A stretch of 49,207 bases of DNA from Prevotella sp. (GTDB lineage Bacteria > Bacteroidota > Bacteroidia > Bacteroidales > Bacteroidaceae), in the NCBI GenBank assembly GCA_022771265.1, contig JALFCG010000088.1:1-49207 (forward strand), written 5' to 3'. This document shows, in pieces, positions 40,189-49,207 of the stretch (position 1 is the first letter of the stretch; every line of letters begins with the position of its first letter). The notes below the pieces were generated by a model. That model saw only the letters and a program-made list of their open reading frames with translations. It was not told where the DNA came from and searched no databases. The position numbers and the translations under genes are program-made.

Positions 40189-43100
40189 ACATTCTTCTTA
40201 TTTCTGCTCCGCGGTAGTAGTGGAGTAGGATTGCGTCGTAAGTGTAGCCTTGCTCGCTCATCATGGCGGCTCCTATCTGGCAGAGTCCAACGCCGTGTCC
40301 CCATCCGGCACCGGTGATGACGAAGCGTTGGGGTATGTTGTCGCTGCCTGTGTCCTCACGGTCGATGACGAACGCGCTGCTGTAGAGGTGTGTCGGGCTC
40401 AGGACCCGCCTTATCTCCAGTTCCTTGCCTACGGTGAGTGTCTTTTTCGTTCCAATGATTTTCAGTCGGCTGATGCGTCCGCTTTTCCCGCGCTCGAGGG
40501 GCACAAGGTCGATGATGTCGCCGAAGTCGTCCTTGAGCTTCTCGCTTACCAATGTCTTCAGTTCGTCCTGCGAGTAGTTGACTTTCCAGCGGTAGAAGTC
40601 ACTCGTCGCCTGGTCGTAGTCGTTGAGCACCTGGGAGAGCACCTCGCGGTCGTTGGTGTTGCAGAAGGCGTCGGGTGAGGTCCTTATCCATTGCTCTGCC
40701 CTTCCTTCGTCGCTGAGGTCGGGCACGTTGCCGTTGCCGTCGCGTATTGCCGTGAGGTAAGGCTTGGGAGTGTTTTCCCAGCAGTACTGGAACTCCTCGC
40801 TCACTCCTCCGCAACACTTGCTGAACCTCGCGTCGCAAATCTCTTCGCCGTTAGCCAGCACCTGTCCGCGTGTTGCCCTGACGGCGTCTTGCACTTCCTT
40901 GCGTCCTGTCTCGGTGATGCCCTGATAGCGTTGGCAGTGGTCGTCGGCACACACATCGAAGATGGTGTGGTCCTCGCGGTCGTACCATCTGATGATTTCG
41001 TCGTCCTTCTTTACGAACGAGAAGAAGTTGTTGGCTCCGTCCTTGAGGGTCTGGCGCTTCTCCATCTGGGCAAGCAGCCAGCTGCGTGAGATGACGGCGT
41101 GAGCCTTGAGCAGCTCTGCCGAGGATGTCGATTTCATTTCGCTTGAGATGACGCTGGCGAGGTATTGCTCGACGGGCAGGCGGTTGATGGCGGTTATCTT
41201 GTCTGACTCTACCACGAGGCATAGCGTGCCGTTGAAGGTCAGCGTGCGCTGTTGTTGCCAGTGGAAGTCGATGCCGATGGTCACGTTGTCGAGGGAGAAG
41301 GATGCGTTGTTGTCCTGTGGCGAGAAGGTGAGCTCGCGGTACAGGTTTCCTCTCCACAGGATACCGCCTTCCGAGAATTCCACTTCTTGCGGTCCTTCGA
41401 TTATCTCTCCCTTTGCCGTGTAGGAGTTGTTGAGGCGGAAGCTGATTTTCTCGCCACTGAGTATTCCGACTGTCACTTCCGGTTCCTTGTCGTAAGCCTT
41501 TTGCTGCCGTGAGGCGAGGGTCTGCCGTTTCAGCCTTTGCCTAACTGCTTCCGCGTTGTCGTCGTCAAGTGCCACTTCCTTTATTATACTTACGGCCTTT
41601 TCTGCACTGAGCCTTCTGAAGTCCTCCTCGCGTGGTGTGATGATGAGTCCTGCCATGTCGAGGGCTCCCGGGCTGACGAGACATTGTCTGTCGTCCTCCG
41701 CGTGGTAGCAGTCGGGGCGGTGCTTCGACCTCGGGATGACCACTGCGATGTAGTCGTCAGCCCTTCGCCAGCCTATGATGTTCATCATGGGTTCGGTCTC
41801 GTTGCCGTTGGTGGGCAGTGCGTGATAGACGCGGTTGAAGAGGTTTTCCGTCGTCTTCGGGTCGGTGCTTTTTATGAGCAGGGCGAAGCAGATGTAGTCG
41901 TTCACTTGCCAGATGCCGTTAGTGTCGTCGATGGTAATCATCGGCGAGAGGTTGCGGCTCAGCCGTTGCCAGCTCTGCTGGAGTGGCAGCAGTCCGCTGG
42001 TGCCGGCTTGGAAGTGGGCGTGGTCAGGAGCTGACGCGCCGCATTTCGGTCCGTTGTAGAACACCATGAGGTCGGGGTAGTCGGTGAGCAGTCGCATCAT
42101 CTCGTCGAAGTTCCCCTTGATGCGCTGCGGCTCGTGTCGCTTCGAGGGTATGGTGAAGTGAGTGGGCAGGATGGGGTAGGGGTTGACGAGCAGCTCGAAG
42201 CGGTCGTCGATGATTTTCTTGAACTGCTCTTGCGGACGGTTTGCCTCGCAGAGGAAGCAAGGCCGTTCGGCTATCGCTTTTCTGTCGATGCTTGCTCCCG
42301 TGGAGGTGATGCGCGCGGGATTGTACTGAAGGGTCAGCGTGTGGTCTTCATACTGCAGTTCGCGTGTCTCCACCTTCTGCAGGTCGCGGTAGCGGCGGCG
42401 TGCGTCGTCCCATGTCTCCACCTGCCTGTTGAAGAACCGCAGCAGGGGCGTGTCGGCCATGATGTCCTCCTTGCCCTTGAGCATCTGCTGGCGTGCTGAT
42501 ATTTCAAGGGTGCGCAGGCGGTCCTTGTACAGGTTGTTGGCGTTGATTTTCTCAATGCTCAGGGCGGCGTCGCTGTTGCCACCCCAGCGTCGGCAGAGGT
42601 ACAGCTCGTCGAAGATGCGCCCTATGCGGTAGCGGCGCGAGAAGATGAGGCCGAGGGCATAGTCCTCGCCGTAGCTTGTGTTGGGAAACTGTATCTGTCG
42701 GAGCAGTGGCGTGAAGAAGGCTCTTGGTGCGCCAAGCCCGTTTATGCGGAGGGCGTTGTTAGGGCCGTTCTCGTCGGTCCATTCGTGGTGGTCGATGAGT
42801 CCGGGCGGCAAGGTGTTGAGGTCGAAGTCGCACATGCGGTATGAACCGATAATCATGGCGGCCTTGTCGCGCTTGAAGGCATCGACTATGCGCTGCAGCG
42901 TGTCGTCGCCGCTGTACAGGTCGTCGCTGTCGAGCTGCACGGCGAAGCGTCCGCAGCGTGCGTCGTTGATGGCGAGATTCCAGCATCCGCCTATCCCGAG
43001 GTCGTTTCGTTCGGGTATGATGTGTATGAGCCTTTGGTCTTTCTGCCTTATCTCCTCCACGATGTCGCCGGTGTGGTCGGTAGAGTGGTTGTCAACCACG

Positions 43101-43948
43101 ATGACGTTGTAGTCGAAGCCGGCGCGTTGGCTGAGTGCGCTTTCTATGGCGTCGCGTATGGTTCGCTCGCGGTTTCTGACTGGTATGACCACCGTGGCCT
43201 CCGTGTCGAAGTCCTGTTCGTTGAAGTCGGGAGTCTTGTAGTCGGAGGTGTCGATGAGCGCGCCTATCCGTTCGAGGTGTCGTGTGACGCACTGTTCCAT
43301 CTCTACCTGCACCTTCCGGTTGGCGGGGTTGACATAGTCAAACTGTTTCTGTCCGCTTGCCCTGAGGTCTTGTTCTTCTTCCGTGTATAAGAATTCGTTG
43401 AGGTGGAATATCTCGCCTTCACGGCTCAGGAACAGCCTGAGGTCGTAGAGGCCGGCGAAGGCGAGCTGACTGTCTTGGTTCTCCCGTGCGTACTTCTGTA
43501 CTAACGGTGTCTTTATCATTATCAGCGAGCCGAAGTCGAAGTCGTCCCTGACGCTACCCTTTTGGTAGTCGATGGCGGGATGGTTGACGAGCTTTCCGCC
43601 TTCCACTGAGTAGTGGTCGCTATACACCATGGCTGCGTTGGAGTCGCTTGCCACTCGCAGCAATCGCTCAAGGGCAGTCTGCCCAATGGTCAGTGTTGTC
43701 GCCTTTGTGAGGAAGAGGATGTATTCCGCCGTTGCCGTGGCGGCTATTTTCCTTATTGTCTCTGCGCTTCTCGGGCTATCGACTTCCATCAGCGTGCATC
43801 CCTCGGGATAGTCGTCGCCGTTGTCGCTGGCGTCAGCCGTGAGCAGTACGATGTTTTGTATGGTGCGGCTGTTTCTCAGTCTTGCTATTTCCTCCTTAAG
43901 GTTGTCGATGCAGTCGCACGTGAGGAAGCAGTCGATTTTCTGTCTCAT
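40181..43948 (-). CDS. Trifunctional fusion: GT2 glycosyltransferase, DUF4922 (HIT-like), SpoIID/LytB domain
   Basis: A 1255-residue protein with no signal peptide. Residues 1-230: divergent glycosyltransferase-like domain; 250-490: GT2 domain ([38 protein letters not shown] metal motif); about 510-800: DUF4922, a HIT/GalT-related nucleotidyl-transferase fold with [14 protein letters not shown] and [10 protein letters not shown]; about 850-1255: SpoIID/LytB domain ([40 protein letters not shown]). SpoIID strips or cuts denuded glycan strands in sporulators. The union with nucleotidyl- and glycosyl-transfer domains and an AmpG-like gene suggests cytoplasmic processing of imported cell-wall sugars; this is inference. 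High GC compared with neighbours. Confidence 0.85.
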   Translation of the reverse strand: MRQKIDCFLTCDCIDNLKEEIARLRNSRTIQNIVLLTADASDNGDDYPEGCTLMEVDSPRSAETIRKIAATATAEYILFLTKATTLTIGQTALERLLRVASDSNAAMVYSDHYSVEGGKLVNHPAIDYQKGSVRDDFDFGSLIMIKTPLVQKYARENQDSQLAFAGLYDLRLFLSREGEIFHLNEFLYTEEEQDLRASGQKQFDYVNPANRKVQVEMEQCVTRHLERIGALIDTSDYKTPDFNEQDFDTEATVVIPVRNRERTIRDAIESALSQRAGFDYNVIVVDNHSTDHTGDIVEEIRQKDQRLIHIIPERNDLGIGGCWNLAINDARCGRFAVQLDSDDLYSGDDTLQRIVDAFKRDKAAMIIGSYRMCDFDLNTLPPGLIDHHEWTDENGPNNALRINGLGAPRAFFTPLLRQIQFPNTSYGEDYALGLIFSRRYRIGRIFDELYLCRRWGGNSDAALSIEKINANNLYKDRLRTLEISARQQMLKGKEDIMADTPLLRFFNRQVETWDDARRRYRDLQKVETRELQYEDHTLTLQYNPARITSTGASIDRKAIAERPCFLCEANRPQEQFKKIIDDRFELLVNPYPILPTHFTIPSKRHEPQRIKGNFDEMMRLLTDYPDLMVFYNGPKCGASAPDHAHFQAGTSGLLPLQQSWQRLSRNLSPMITIDDTNGIWQVNDYICFALLIKSTDPKTTENLFNRVYHALPTNGNETEPMMNIIGWRRADDYIAVVIPRSKHRPDCYHAEDDRQCLVSPGALDMAGLIITPREEDFRRLSAEKAVSIIKEVALDDDNAEAVRQRLKRQTLASRQQKAYDKEPEVTVGILSGEKISFRLNNSYTAKGEIIEGPQEVEFSEGGILWRGNLYRELTFSPQDNNASFSLDNVTIGIDFHWQQQRTLTFNGTLCLVVESDKITAINRLPVEQYLASVISSEMKSTSSAELLKAHAVISRSWLLAQMEKRQTLKDGANNFFSFVKKDDEIIRWYDREDHTIFDVCADDHCQRYQGITETGRKEVQDAVRATRGQVLANGEEICDARFSKCCGGVSEEFQYCWENTPKPYLTAIRDGNGNVPDLSDEGRAEQWIRTSPDAFCNTNDREVLSQVLNDYDQATSDFYRWKVNYSQDELKTLVSEKLKDDFGDIIDLVPLERGKSGRISRLKIIGTKKTLTVGKELEIRRVLSPTHLYSSAFVIDREDTGSDNIPQRFVITGAGWGHGVGLCQIGAAMMSEQGYTYDAILLHYYRGAEIRRMYE

Positions 43949-44042
43949 CTCTCGCTTCCTCCATTTCTGTCAGCCGTTTCGTTGCCTGACGGTTTGCATA
44001 TTCTGTTTGTCTTCATAGCCATTCTGTTTTTCTTATCTTTTG

Positions 44043-44050
44043 CAAAGATA
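44043..44050 (-). promoter_or_regulatory. Promoter -7 box of the GT2/DUF4922/SpoIID-ampG operon
   Basis: TATCTTTG on the minus strand, about 95 bp before the ATG at 43948. Confidence 0.5.
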
Positions 44051-44257
44051 GGGCTTTTCCCCGATATATGCAAATAAAAGCGTTTTTTTTTGCTGTGCTC
44101 CTTGCTTTTTGGTTATCCGGAAACTTGAACTAATAATCATATTGCGACCGAAGTTTTTCTGTAGAGTGTAGAGTGTCAGCGGAGCTGGAGTATATACAAC
44201 TGGCAGCGTGGAAAGGCTTACACTGGCAGCAAGACTTCTTCATCCATCACCCCAAAC

Positions 44258-44422
44258 GACTTAATCGACAAAGTCAAACGTCTTCGGCACGCCTGTCACA
44301 GTTATGACAGTCGGCTGTCATAACTTGACAGTCGGCGAAGCATAAGTTATGCTTGAAAGGTTGAACGACTTGTCGATAAAGCAATATCGACAAGTAGATA
44401 TTGGCGAATCCACTTGTCGATA
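44258..44422. repeat. Intergenic hairpin cluster
   Basis: The gene-free stretch 43949-44446 holds a run of palindromes: GACTT-N8-AAGTC (44258-44275), GTTATGACAG-tcgg-CTGTCATAAC (44301-44324, perfect), AAGCATAA-g-TTATGCTT (44338-44354, perfect) and ACTTGTCGATA-aagcaa-TATCGACAAGT (44368-44395, perfect). TGACAGTCGGC recurs at 44305 and 44326, and ACTTGTCGATA again at 44412. It lies downstream of the nitroreductase gene and upstream of the fusion gene. The remaining bases (44051-44257) show no gene. Confidence 0.7.
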
Positions 44423-44446
44423 TTGAAACATCGTAAGGTCGATGGT

Positions 44447-45124
44447 TTACTTCTCGTATCCTACAGGATGGTTAAGCAGCAGGGAATGGTTTTCATCGAG
44501 CTGCAACTCCTTTGCCAAGGTCTCCTTGTCCATCGACATTCTCGGACGTGTGGCAAGTCCAAGGGCGGTGCAGGCGAGGCAGATGTTCTGCGACACGTAT
44601 CCGGAATCTATGGCACCCATGACATCAGCACGGTCTGAAAGTTTGCCAAACTTGGTGTGGTCGCTGGCGAGCACGAGGAATACCGGTGCGGAAGCCATTG
44701 CCTCCTGACCCTTTGCTATAGAGAGACGCAAGTCTTTGTCGCTCACCTTCTTAAGCATGTTGCCGTCGGCGATGTAGAGCCATGCTCCGTCCTTTGTGCA
44801 GACATAAACGTTGATGTCCTGTGCGTTGATTGCCGACGGGGCTGTGATTTTCTTGCTCTCCGGGCGATTGATGCCACAGGCAGCCCAAAGCAGTTCGGCA
44901 AGGTCAGCCTCGGAAACATCCTTTGTGCTGAACTCCTTTGGAGAGTGGCGCTTTTGGAGCGACTCCATAAGGGTCATTTTCGCACTCTTGGTAGGTGTGG
45001 GCAATTGTCGTGTATCGCCTACAGCAACGTTTTCGACACTCGTTGTGGTAAAGTATGTTGATGCCACTACTGCTACTGCCAATAATGCCATGGCAGCAAG
45101 GATTGTTGTTCTCTTAATATTCAT
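44447..45124 (-). CDS. Nitroreductase-family protein (SagB/ThcOx-like), membrane-anchored or exported
   Basis: A 225-residue protein. An N-terminal hydrophobic segment (ILAAMALLAVAVVASTYF) is a signal or anchor. The nitroreductase fold follows: LMESLQKRHSPKEFSTKDVS, LAELLWAACGINRPESKK, TAPSAINAQDINVYV, DSGYVSQNICLACTALGLAT and NHSLLLNHPVGYEK. FMN-binding residues (RHS, PSA) are present. The export signal is notable for a flavoenzyme; many Bacteroidetes have such forms. Substrate unknown. It follows the pectate lyase gene by 34 bp and may be read through from it. Confidence 0.85.
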   Translation of the reverse strand: MNIKRTTILAAMALLAVAVVASTYFTTTSVENVAVGDTRQLPTPTKSAKMTLMESLQKRHSPKEFSTKDVSEADLAELLWAACGINRPESKKITAPSAINAQDINVYVCTKDGAWLYIADGNMLKKVSDKDLRLSIAKGQEAMASAPVFLVLASDHTKFGKLSDRADVMGAIDSGYVSQNICLACTALGLATRPRMSMDKETLAKELQLDENHSLLLNHPVGYEK

Positions 45125-45158
45125 AAGCGTAAGTCTGTTTTGTTTAATACTGCAATTC

Positions 45159-47213
45159 TTATTTTGCTATGCGTTTGCCTTGCCTGCTGATGACGAGGCC
45201 TTTGGTCGCCCTGCGGCCGCCGAGGTCGTAGGTCTTTTCGTCGGATGGTGAAACGGTCGGGACCGGTCTGACAGAGGTGGCTGATGTCGGGGTGAGCGTG
45301 ATTCTCGTGGCTACCTGTTTGACGAACTTGAACGTCACTTCGTTGGCAGGAGTGTCGAGGGCGATGCTATGGGACACTGCCTTGCCGCCTGTGCGGGAGG
45401 GAAAGACGTAGTCGTTGACACCGAACGACTTGCCGTTGAGCTGCGACAGGTAGCCTTCCTCGTTGTCCAAGTTGGTGAAGCCTTGAAAGTCAACAGTGCT
45501 GACGGTGACTCCTTCGGGAAGATGGATGGTGTAGGTGACTCCGTTGGAATATTTGATGGACTGTATGCCGCATTTGCTCGATTCCTGGTAATCCTTCTCG
45601 GTAGAGATCTTGCAGCCGTTGGTGAAGGTCCAGTCGCCGTTGCTTGTCTCGGGGGCAATGACGTAGGAGGATACTGTGGGATCGTCGTCAGGAAATTCGC
45701 CGCTCTCGAGTTGTGTGCCTCCGAGGTTTTGGGCTTCGGTGATGTCGGCGACAATGGAGTTGAGATAGGCTTCAAGGTTGGTGTAGCCGTCGGCGCGTTT
45801 CGCCTTGCCGTCGTCGGGGTCGTTAGGGTCGAGGTTGTTGGCTGTTTCCCACGAGTCAGGCATTCCGTCGCCGTCGGTGTCGGTTGGGGCAGGGGCGGTG
45901 GCGAGAGTAGGCCATGGGGTCCAGTCGGCTGACGCGTCTGACGGGCGGTTGTCGTCCTGGGAGTTGACGAATCCCTTGCTCAGTCCGTTGCCGGTGTAGG
46001 TTGCCACTCCTTCTCGTGTGTCGCTGACCATCAGTTTGTCGAAACTGTCGCGGTGGAGGCTCGCGCCGGCATAGCTGAGCACGCGGTCGTAGGCATCCTC
46101 GGCGCTGTGGGTGGTGGTGAGCATGAAGTCGATGGGCTGGCTAAGCTTTATCGTGTCCTTGGTCACGTTGGTGAAGGTGCCGTCGCAGTCGCTTTCGATG
46201 ACTTGCTCGATGATGCCATAGGTCCAGTTGTCGCTGTTGACCTTGGGATATTTCGTGTTGTAGTTGCCTGTGACGTAGAATTTCCCCCAAAGGTGGTGGG
46301 CTGGGGCATAGTCGGGGTATTTGGTGATGTAAGCGTCGTTTCTGATGCCTATGCCTGCTATTCGATACCCTTTCTTGTCGGTTGGCGAGCCAGGTCCCGG
46401 CTTGTAGTAGTTGTTGACGATGTTGACCTTCATGCCTTCGCCACCGTAGCATCCGTTGCTGCCGTAGTTATAGATGACGTTGTTGCGCATGTCCATTCGC
46501 TCGTCGAGCTGTGTCGTCGGACGCGGGCCAAGGCGTGGCGTGCGGCTGGTGTGGTGGACGAGGAGGTTGTGGTGGAACGACGCACCCGAGCCTCCCCAGT
46601 TGCCTCCGTAGCCGTGGGGTCCCTTGGAGTGTCCTGAGTTTACAAGGCTCTGTGCCACGAGACACCACTGCACCGTGGTATTCTTGTTGCCAAGCACAGA
46701 TAGGCACTCGTCGATAGACCAGCTGACCGAGCAGTGGTCGATAATGAGGTCTTGGTTGTCGAAGCCACCAAAGGCATCCCATCCGTCAGCACCGTTTAGC
46801 AACACGTTCTTATTGCCGAGCCTGAAGCGCATATAACGGACGATGACGTTGTTGGCCTTAATTGACACAGGATAGTCGGCAACGCAGATGCCGTCGCCGG
46901 GAGCCGTCTGTCCGGCGATGGTGACGTTGCCTACACTTATATTTATCGGTGACTGCAGGTGGATGGTGCCTGAAACGTCGAAGACGATGGTCTTTGCCCC
47001 GGGCTTTTCGAGAGCATTGCGGAGCGTGCCTTCCGAGTTGTCATCGGCGAGTGATGTGACGTGATAGACGTTGCCTCCGCGTCCTCCCGTGGTGTAGCGT
47101 CCGAATCCTTCCGCACCTGGGAAGGCTGGTGTACTGTCCTGTGCGGCTGTGATGCTTGCGAGGCATAGTAGTATGGCAGCAAGCATTGTCCTGATTTGTT
47201 TTAATGTAGTCAT
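45159..47213 (-). CDS. Secreted pectate lyase (PL1-like) with C-terminal sorting-like tail
   Basis: A 684-residue protein. Signal peptide MTTLKQIRTMLAAILLCLAS; pectate-lyase beta-helix from AFPGAEGFGRYTTGGRGGNV through TIAGQTAPGDGICVAD, VIVRYMRFRLGN, IIDHCSVSWSIDE and SRTPRLGPRPTTQ (about 25-400). A dockerin/EF-hand-like segment DTDGDGMPDSWE follows, then a beta-sandwich-like region, ending YDLGGRRATKGLVISRQGKR, which resembles short C-terminal signals of type IX substrates or their Prevotella-type relatives. The ATG at 47213 starts the signal peptide; the longer frame crosses the promoter. It cuts polygalacturonan by beta-elimination and fits the pectin locus formed with its upstream neighbours. 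Confidence 0.9.
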   Translation of the reverse strand: MTTLKQIRTMLAAILLCLASITAAQDSTPAFPGAEGFGRYTTGGRGGNVYHVTSLADDNSEGTLRNALEKPGAKTIVFDVSGTIHLQSPINISVGNVTIAGQTAPGDGICVADYPVSIKANNVIVRYMRFRLGNKNVLLNGADGWDAFGGFDNQDLIIDHCSVSWSIDECLSVLGNKNTTVQWCLVAQSLVNSGHSKGPHGYGGNWGGSGASFHHNLLVHHTSRTPRLGPRPTTQLDERMDMRNNVIYNYGSNGCYGGEGMKVNIVNNYYKPGPGSPTDKKGYRIAGIGIRNDAYITKYPDYAPAHHLWGKFYVTGNYNTKYPKVNSDNWTYGIIEQVIESDCDGTFTNVTKDTIKLSQPIDFMLTTTHSAEDAYDRVLSYAGASLHRDSFDKLMVSDTREGVATYTGNGLSKGFVNSQDDNRPSDASADWTPWPTLATAPAPTDTDGDGMPDSWETANNLDPNDPDDGKAKRADGYTNLEAYLNSIVADITEAQNLGGTQLESGEFPDDDPTVSSYVIAPETSNGDWTFTNGCKISTEKDYQESSKCGIQSIKYSNGVTYTIHLPEGVTVSTVDFQGFTNLDNEEGYLSQLNGKSFGVNDYVFPSRTGGKAVSHSIALDTPANEVTFKFVKQVATRITLTPTSATSVRPVPTVSPSDEKTYDLGGRRATKGLVISRQGKRIAK

Positions 47214-47254
47214 AATAATTACCGGTTGTTTCTTGTATTTTAGTATATCCGCTG

Positions 47255-47262
47255 CAAAATTA
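47255..47262 (-). promoter_or_regulatory. Promoter -7 box of the pectate lyase gene
   Basis: TAATTTTG on the minus strand, about 42 bp before the ATG at 47213, between the gene and the terminator of the upstream unit. Confidence 0.55.
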
Positions 47263-47335
47263 CGAATTAATTTCCTTTTCTCCAAATATTCTCCCGTTTT
47301 TTCTTCACTTCTGGTAGAAGGAATGAAAAAACAAT

Positions 47336-47367
47336 GTGGGTTAACCCCAAAGAGGAAGTTAACCCAC
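47336..47367 (-). terminator. Terminator after the DUF5123 gene
   Basis: GTGGGTTAAC and GTTAACCCAC (10-bp perfect stem, 12-base loop), followed on the minus strand by ATTGTTTTTTC. It lies 19 bp after the DUF5123 stop codon. Confidence 0.8.
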
Positions 47368-47386
47368 AACGATGACTGTAGCCGGA

Positions 47387-49042
47387 TTAATACCAACGCT
47401 GGTCGCCTGGCTTGGAAATCTTGAAGTCAACAGTGTTGACGATGGTGAAGTCGCTCGTCAGAGGACTCTTGAACGTGCCTGCCATGTCAGTAGAGATGGT
47501 AGTGCCGTCGAACATCGACACTGGGGACCCGTCTTCATTGGCCGCCCACTCGAAGTCCTTGGTGAAGAACAGGTCGATGACTTGTGGGGCAGTGTTGCCG
47601 CGCCATGCCATCAGTGGTGCTAATGCCTTGGTTGTGGCACCAGAGACGCCGAAGAGGCAGTTGCTTATCTTTATTGTCTTGGCGGCTTTTTTGTTGAAGT
47701 CGATGAAGTACTTGCCCTTCTGAATGCAGTAAGCAAATGTACAGTTCTCGATGGTCACCGAAACAGGGTCAGGACCCTTTGTGGCAGCCAAGCCAACGGC
47801 AATGTTTGACAGTGTGGAGTTGGTGATCTTGACGTTGCGAACCTCTGCCGCTGCGTTATCGGCATTGGTCAGACCGTAGCCGCCGATGGAGTCGAGGATG
47901 CAGTTGTCGATGATGAAGTTCTCGATGACTGCGGCTTCCTTCACACGGCATAATCCGCGCTTGTACTTTATTGAGCAGTCGTGGATGTTGACCTCTCCAA
48001 GATAGGAGTTCTTGCCTCCGAGGTTGAACAGGTAGGTTCCGCCAAAGTTAGAGCTGGTCTTTAGTTTCGACGGGTCGTCGGTGAACTCAATCTTCTGAAG
48101 TTCAATACCTCCGACAGAAGCTCCGGCTGCAACATCGAAGTTACCGGTGACAGCAAACTTGGTGTTGCCGGCAAGGGTGAGACCTGTGGTGAAGAGGAGC
48201 TTGCCCGTGGTGGAAGGAAGTGCCACGGTAGGCAGACGATAGGTCTGACCGCCCTCAAACACGATTGTTATGTCCTGGTCAGGATATAGGGCGATGATGG
48301 AATCGACCGATTCGGTTGAGAGGAACTGGTAGGCTGTGTCGTCGTCCATGCCTCGGAGGTCAACGACGTTGCCTTCATAGCTCTCAGGAGCAGTGGTCTT
48401 AAATAGTCGCTTGCCTTTGTACTGTCCGCCGAGGTATGCTTCTACTTGATATTCCGTCGTTGGCTCAAGATTCTTGAAGATGTGCTCGCCGGCAGCAAGA
48501 TCTTCTTCTGTCGGTTCGTATTCCGACACGATTTCCTCGGTGTCAGACAGTTTAACGATGAGCTTGTCATATTTCACCGCGTCCTCTCCGCTGGTAGTGT
48601 TCCAAACGATGCGGGCTTGGGTGTCGATGACGTTGGTGGCTGCCACGGTCTTCAACTGGGTAGGATAGTCGAGGGTCGTTGCCACTTCGGTGTAAACCTT
48701 TGATTCTGCACCCGTTACAGTGTTCTTTGCCGTGATGTGGACGTTGTAGTCCTGGTCGTAGGCAAGATTGTTGATGGTGACGAAGGTGGTGTCGGTCTCT
48801 ACGGTGGTAGAGTCGGTGCCATTGGTGTTTACGACCTTGACCACGTACTGGTTGGCATTGGTGTAGTTGTCCCACTTCATGGTGAGGTAAGGCACGTTGT
48901 CGTCGTCAAGTCCTGCAATGACGTCGCTGAAGATGGGGCGGAAGAGCCTTGACATCGTTGACTCATCGTCGTCGCTGCAGCTTGCGAATGTCAGTCCGAG
49001 TGCTGCTATGGCAGACAACATGTATATTGATTTCTTTTTCAT
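47387..49042 (-). CDS. Surface lipoprotein, FN3 + DUF4957/DUF5123 beta-helix, pectin-binding candidate
   Basis: A 551-residue lipoprotein (LGLTFASC, Cys22, followed by SDDDES, the Asp/Glu-rich lead typical of surface export in Bacteroidetes). Residues about 30-220 hold two FN3-like domains (YLTMKWDNYTNANQYVVKVV; LKTVAATNVIDTQARIVWN). From about 225 on is a parallel beta-helix of the DUF4957/DUF5123 type (IVFEGGQTYRLPTV, DCSIKYKRGLCRVKE, NSTLSNIAVGLAATKGPDP). Such proteins occupy the SusE/F position in pectin loci. Located between the SusD gene and the pectate lyase. Confidence 0.85.
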   Translation of the reverse strand: MKKKSIYMLSAIAALGLTFASCSDDDESTMSRLFRPIFSDVIAGLDDDNVPYLTMKWDNYTNANQYVVKVVNTNGTDSTTVETDTTFVTINNLAYDQDYNVHITAKNTVTGAESKVYTEVATTLDYPTQLKTVAATNVIDTQARIVWNTTSGEDAVKYDKLIVKLSDTEEIVSEYEPTEEDLAAGEHIFKNLEPTTEYQVEAYLGGQYKGKRLFKTTAPESYEGNVVDLRGMDDDTAYQFLSTESVDSIIALYPDQDITIVFEGGQTYRLPTVALPSTTGKLLFTTGLTLAGNTKFAVTGNFDVAAGASVGGIELQKIEFTDDPSKLKTSSNFGGTYLFNLGGKNSYLGEVNIHDCSIKYKRGLCRVKEAAVIENFIIDNCILDSIGGYGLTNADNAAAEVRNVKITNSTLSNIAVGLAATKGPDPVSVTIENCTFAYCIQKGKYFIDFNKKAAKTIKISNCLFGVSGATTKALAPLMAWRGNTAPQVIDLFFTKDFEWAANEDGSPVSMFDGTTISTDMAGTFKSPLTSDFTIVNTVDFKISKPGDQRWY

Positions 49043-49069
49043 ATTCGTGATGATGTTCTTGTCATTATG

Positions 49070-49207
49070 TTATTTGTATGCTTTCTCGATAGTTGTATAT
49101 ACGACAGGAACGTCGTCGCCAACGTAGGTCTCGGCGAATCCGTAGCCGTCGTTGTTCAACACTTCGCTTGAAGAGAGTGTAGTGGCACCAATGGGGAGCA
49201 GGTAGGG
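49070..49207 (-). CDS. SusD/RagB-family protein, C-terminal fragment
   Basis: The last 45 codons of a frame that enters from the right edge: PYLLPIGATTLSSSEVLNND and onward to TIEKAYK. The YLLPI-x(6-9)-E-x(3)-NND ending is that of SusD nutrient-binding lipoproteins, which sit on the cell surface with their TonB-dependent SusC partner. The stop TAA is at 49072-49070, 27 bp before the DUF5123 gene start. The rest lies outside the window. Confidence 0.75.
   Translation of the reverse strand, partial: PYLLPIGATTLSSSEVLNNDGYGFAETYVGDDVPVVYTTIEKAYK

Noticed and set aside
44051..44446. The hairpin cluster as an attachment site or CRISPR
   Set aside because: No integrase, no regular spacers and no flanking duplication of a tRNA end are present.

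Overview
The window is chromosomal DNA of a Bacteroidales bacterium, most like Prevotella and its relatives. The evidence is the gene content (sprA of the type IX secretion system, an LptE with the usual Bacteroidetes C-terminus, DUF4837, DUF3667, a DUF5123 pectin-binding lipoprotein, the tail of a SusD protein) and many promoters of the Bacteroidetes form TTG-N19/20-TAnnTTTG instead of the E. coli -35/-10 pair. Most genes are on the minus strand.

Layout. 1-350: a start-less reading frame ending in a strong hairpin. 0.6-5.2 kb: a small lipoprotein, an OmpA-type porin, a DMT permease, and an ATPase plus DUF4435 (Toprim-like) gene pair whose 3' end overlaps sprA tail to tail. 5.1-12.7 kb: sprA. 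12.7-14.6 kb: a GH43-like secreted beta-propeller and a DUF3667 membrane protein. 14.6-18.9 kb: an etfB-etfA-acyl-CoA dehydrogenase operon interrupted by a small element: a four-helix-bundle gene between inverted arrays of a 13-bp repeat. 19.0-28.2 kb: a double-glycine peptide secretion locus. 28.2-29.9 kb: a tripartite hipB-hipS-hipT-like toxin-antitoxin module with three evenly spaced operators. 30-38.2 kb: a SIMPL protein, tRNA-His, and a housekeeping block (secG, TPR-like protein, sigma-54 activator fused in frame to lptE, flippase-like protein, pdxA, DUF4837, rlmN). 38.3-44 kb: a lipoprotein, an AmpG-like MFS permease and a 1255-residue GT2/DUF4922/SpoIID fusion. 44-44.45 kb: an intergenic cluster of hairpins. 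44.4-49.2 kb: a nitroreductase and the downstream end of a pectin utilisation locus (pectate lyase, DUF5123 protein, SusD C-terminus).

The most interesting part is 18.98-28.2 kb. One operon encodes an HlyD-type adaptor, an ABC transporter with an intact C39 peptidase, a second ABC transporter of the NHLP type, an RND-type lipoprotein adaptor, a TolC-like channel and a membrane-anchored AraC-type regulator. Just downstream, under its own promoter, is a small operon of two GG-leader peptides (55 and 50 residues) flanking a 90-residue single-pass membrane protein. Two near-identical 16-bp direct repeats 21 bp apart abut the -33 box of the peptide promoter, as expected for an AraC dimer acting as activator. 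I read this as a self-contained bacteriocin or signalling-peptide system: precursors, candidate immunity protein, exporter and regulator, with no visible modifying enzyme.

Second in interest are the four-helix-bundle element at 16.37-16.92 kb, the sigma-54/LptE fusion that a one-base change would resolve into two overlapping genes, and the ATPase/DUF4435 pair, which has the same type of parts as the PARIS defence system. All functional calls come from reading translated sequence and from memory of the families; no database search was run.
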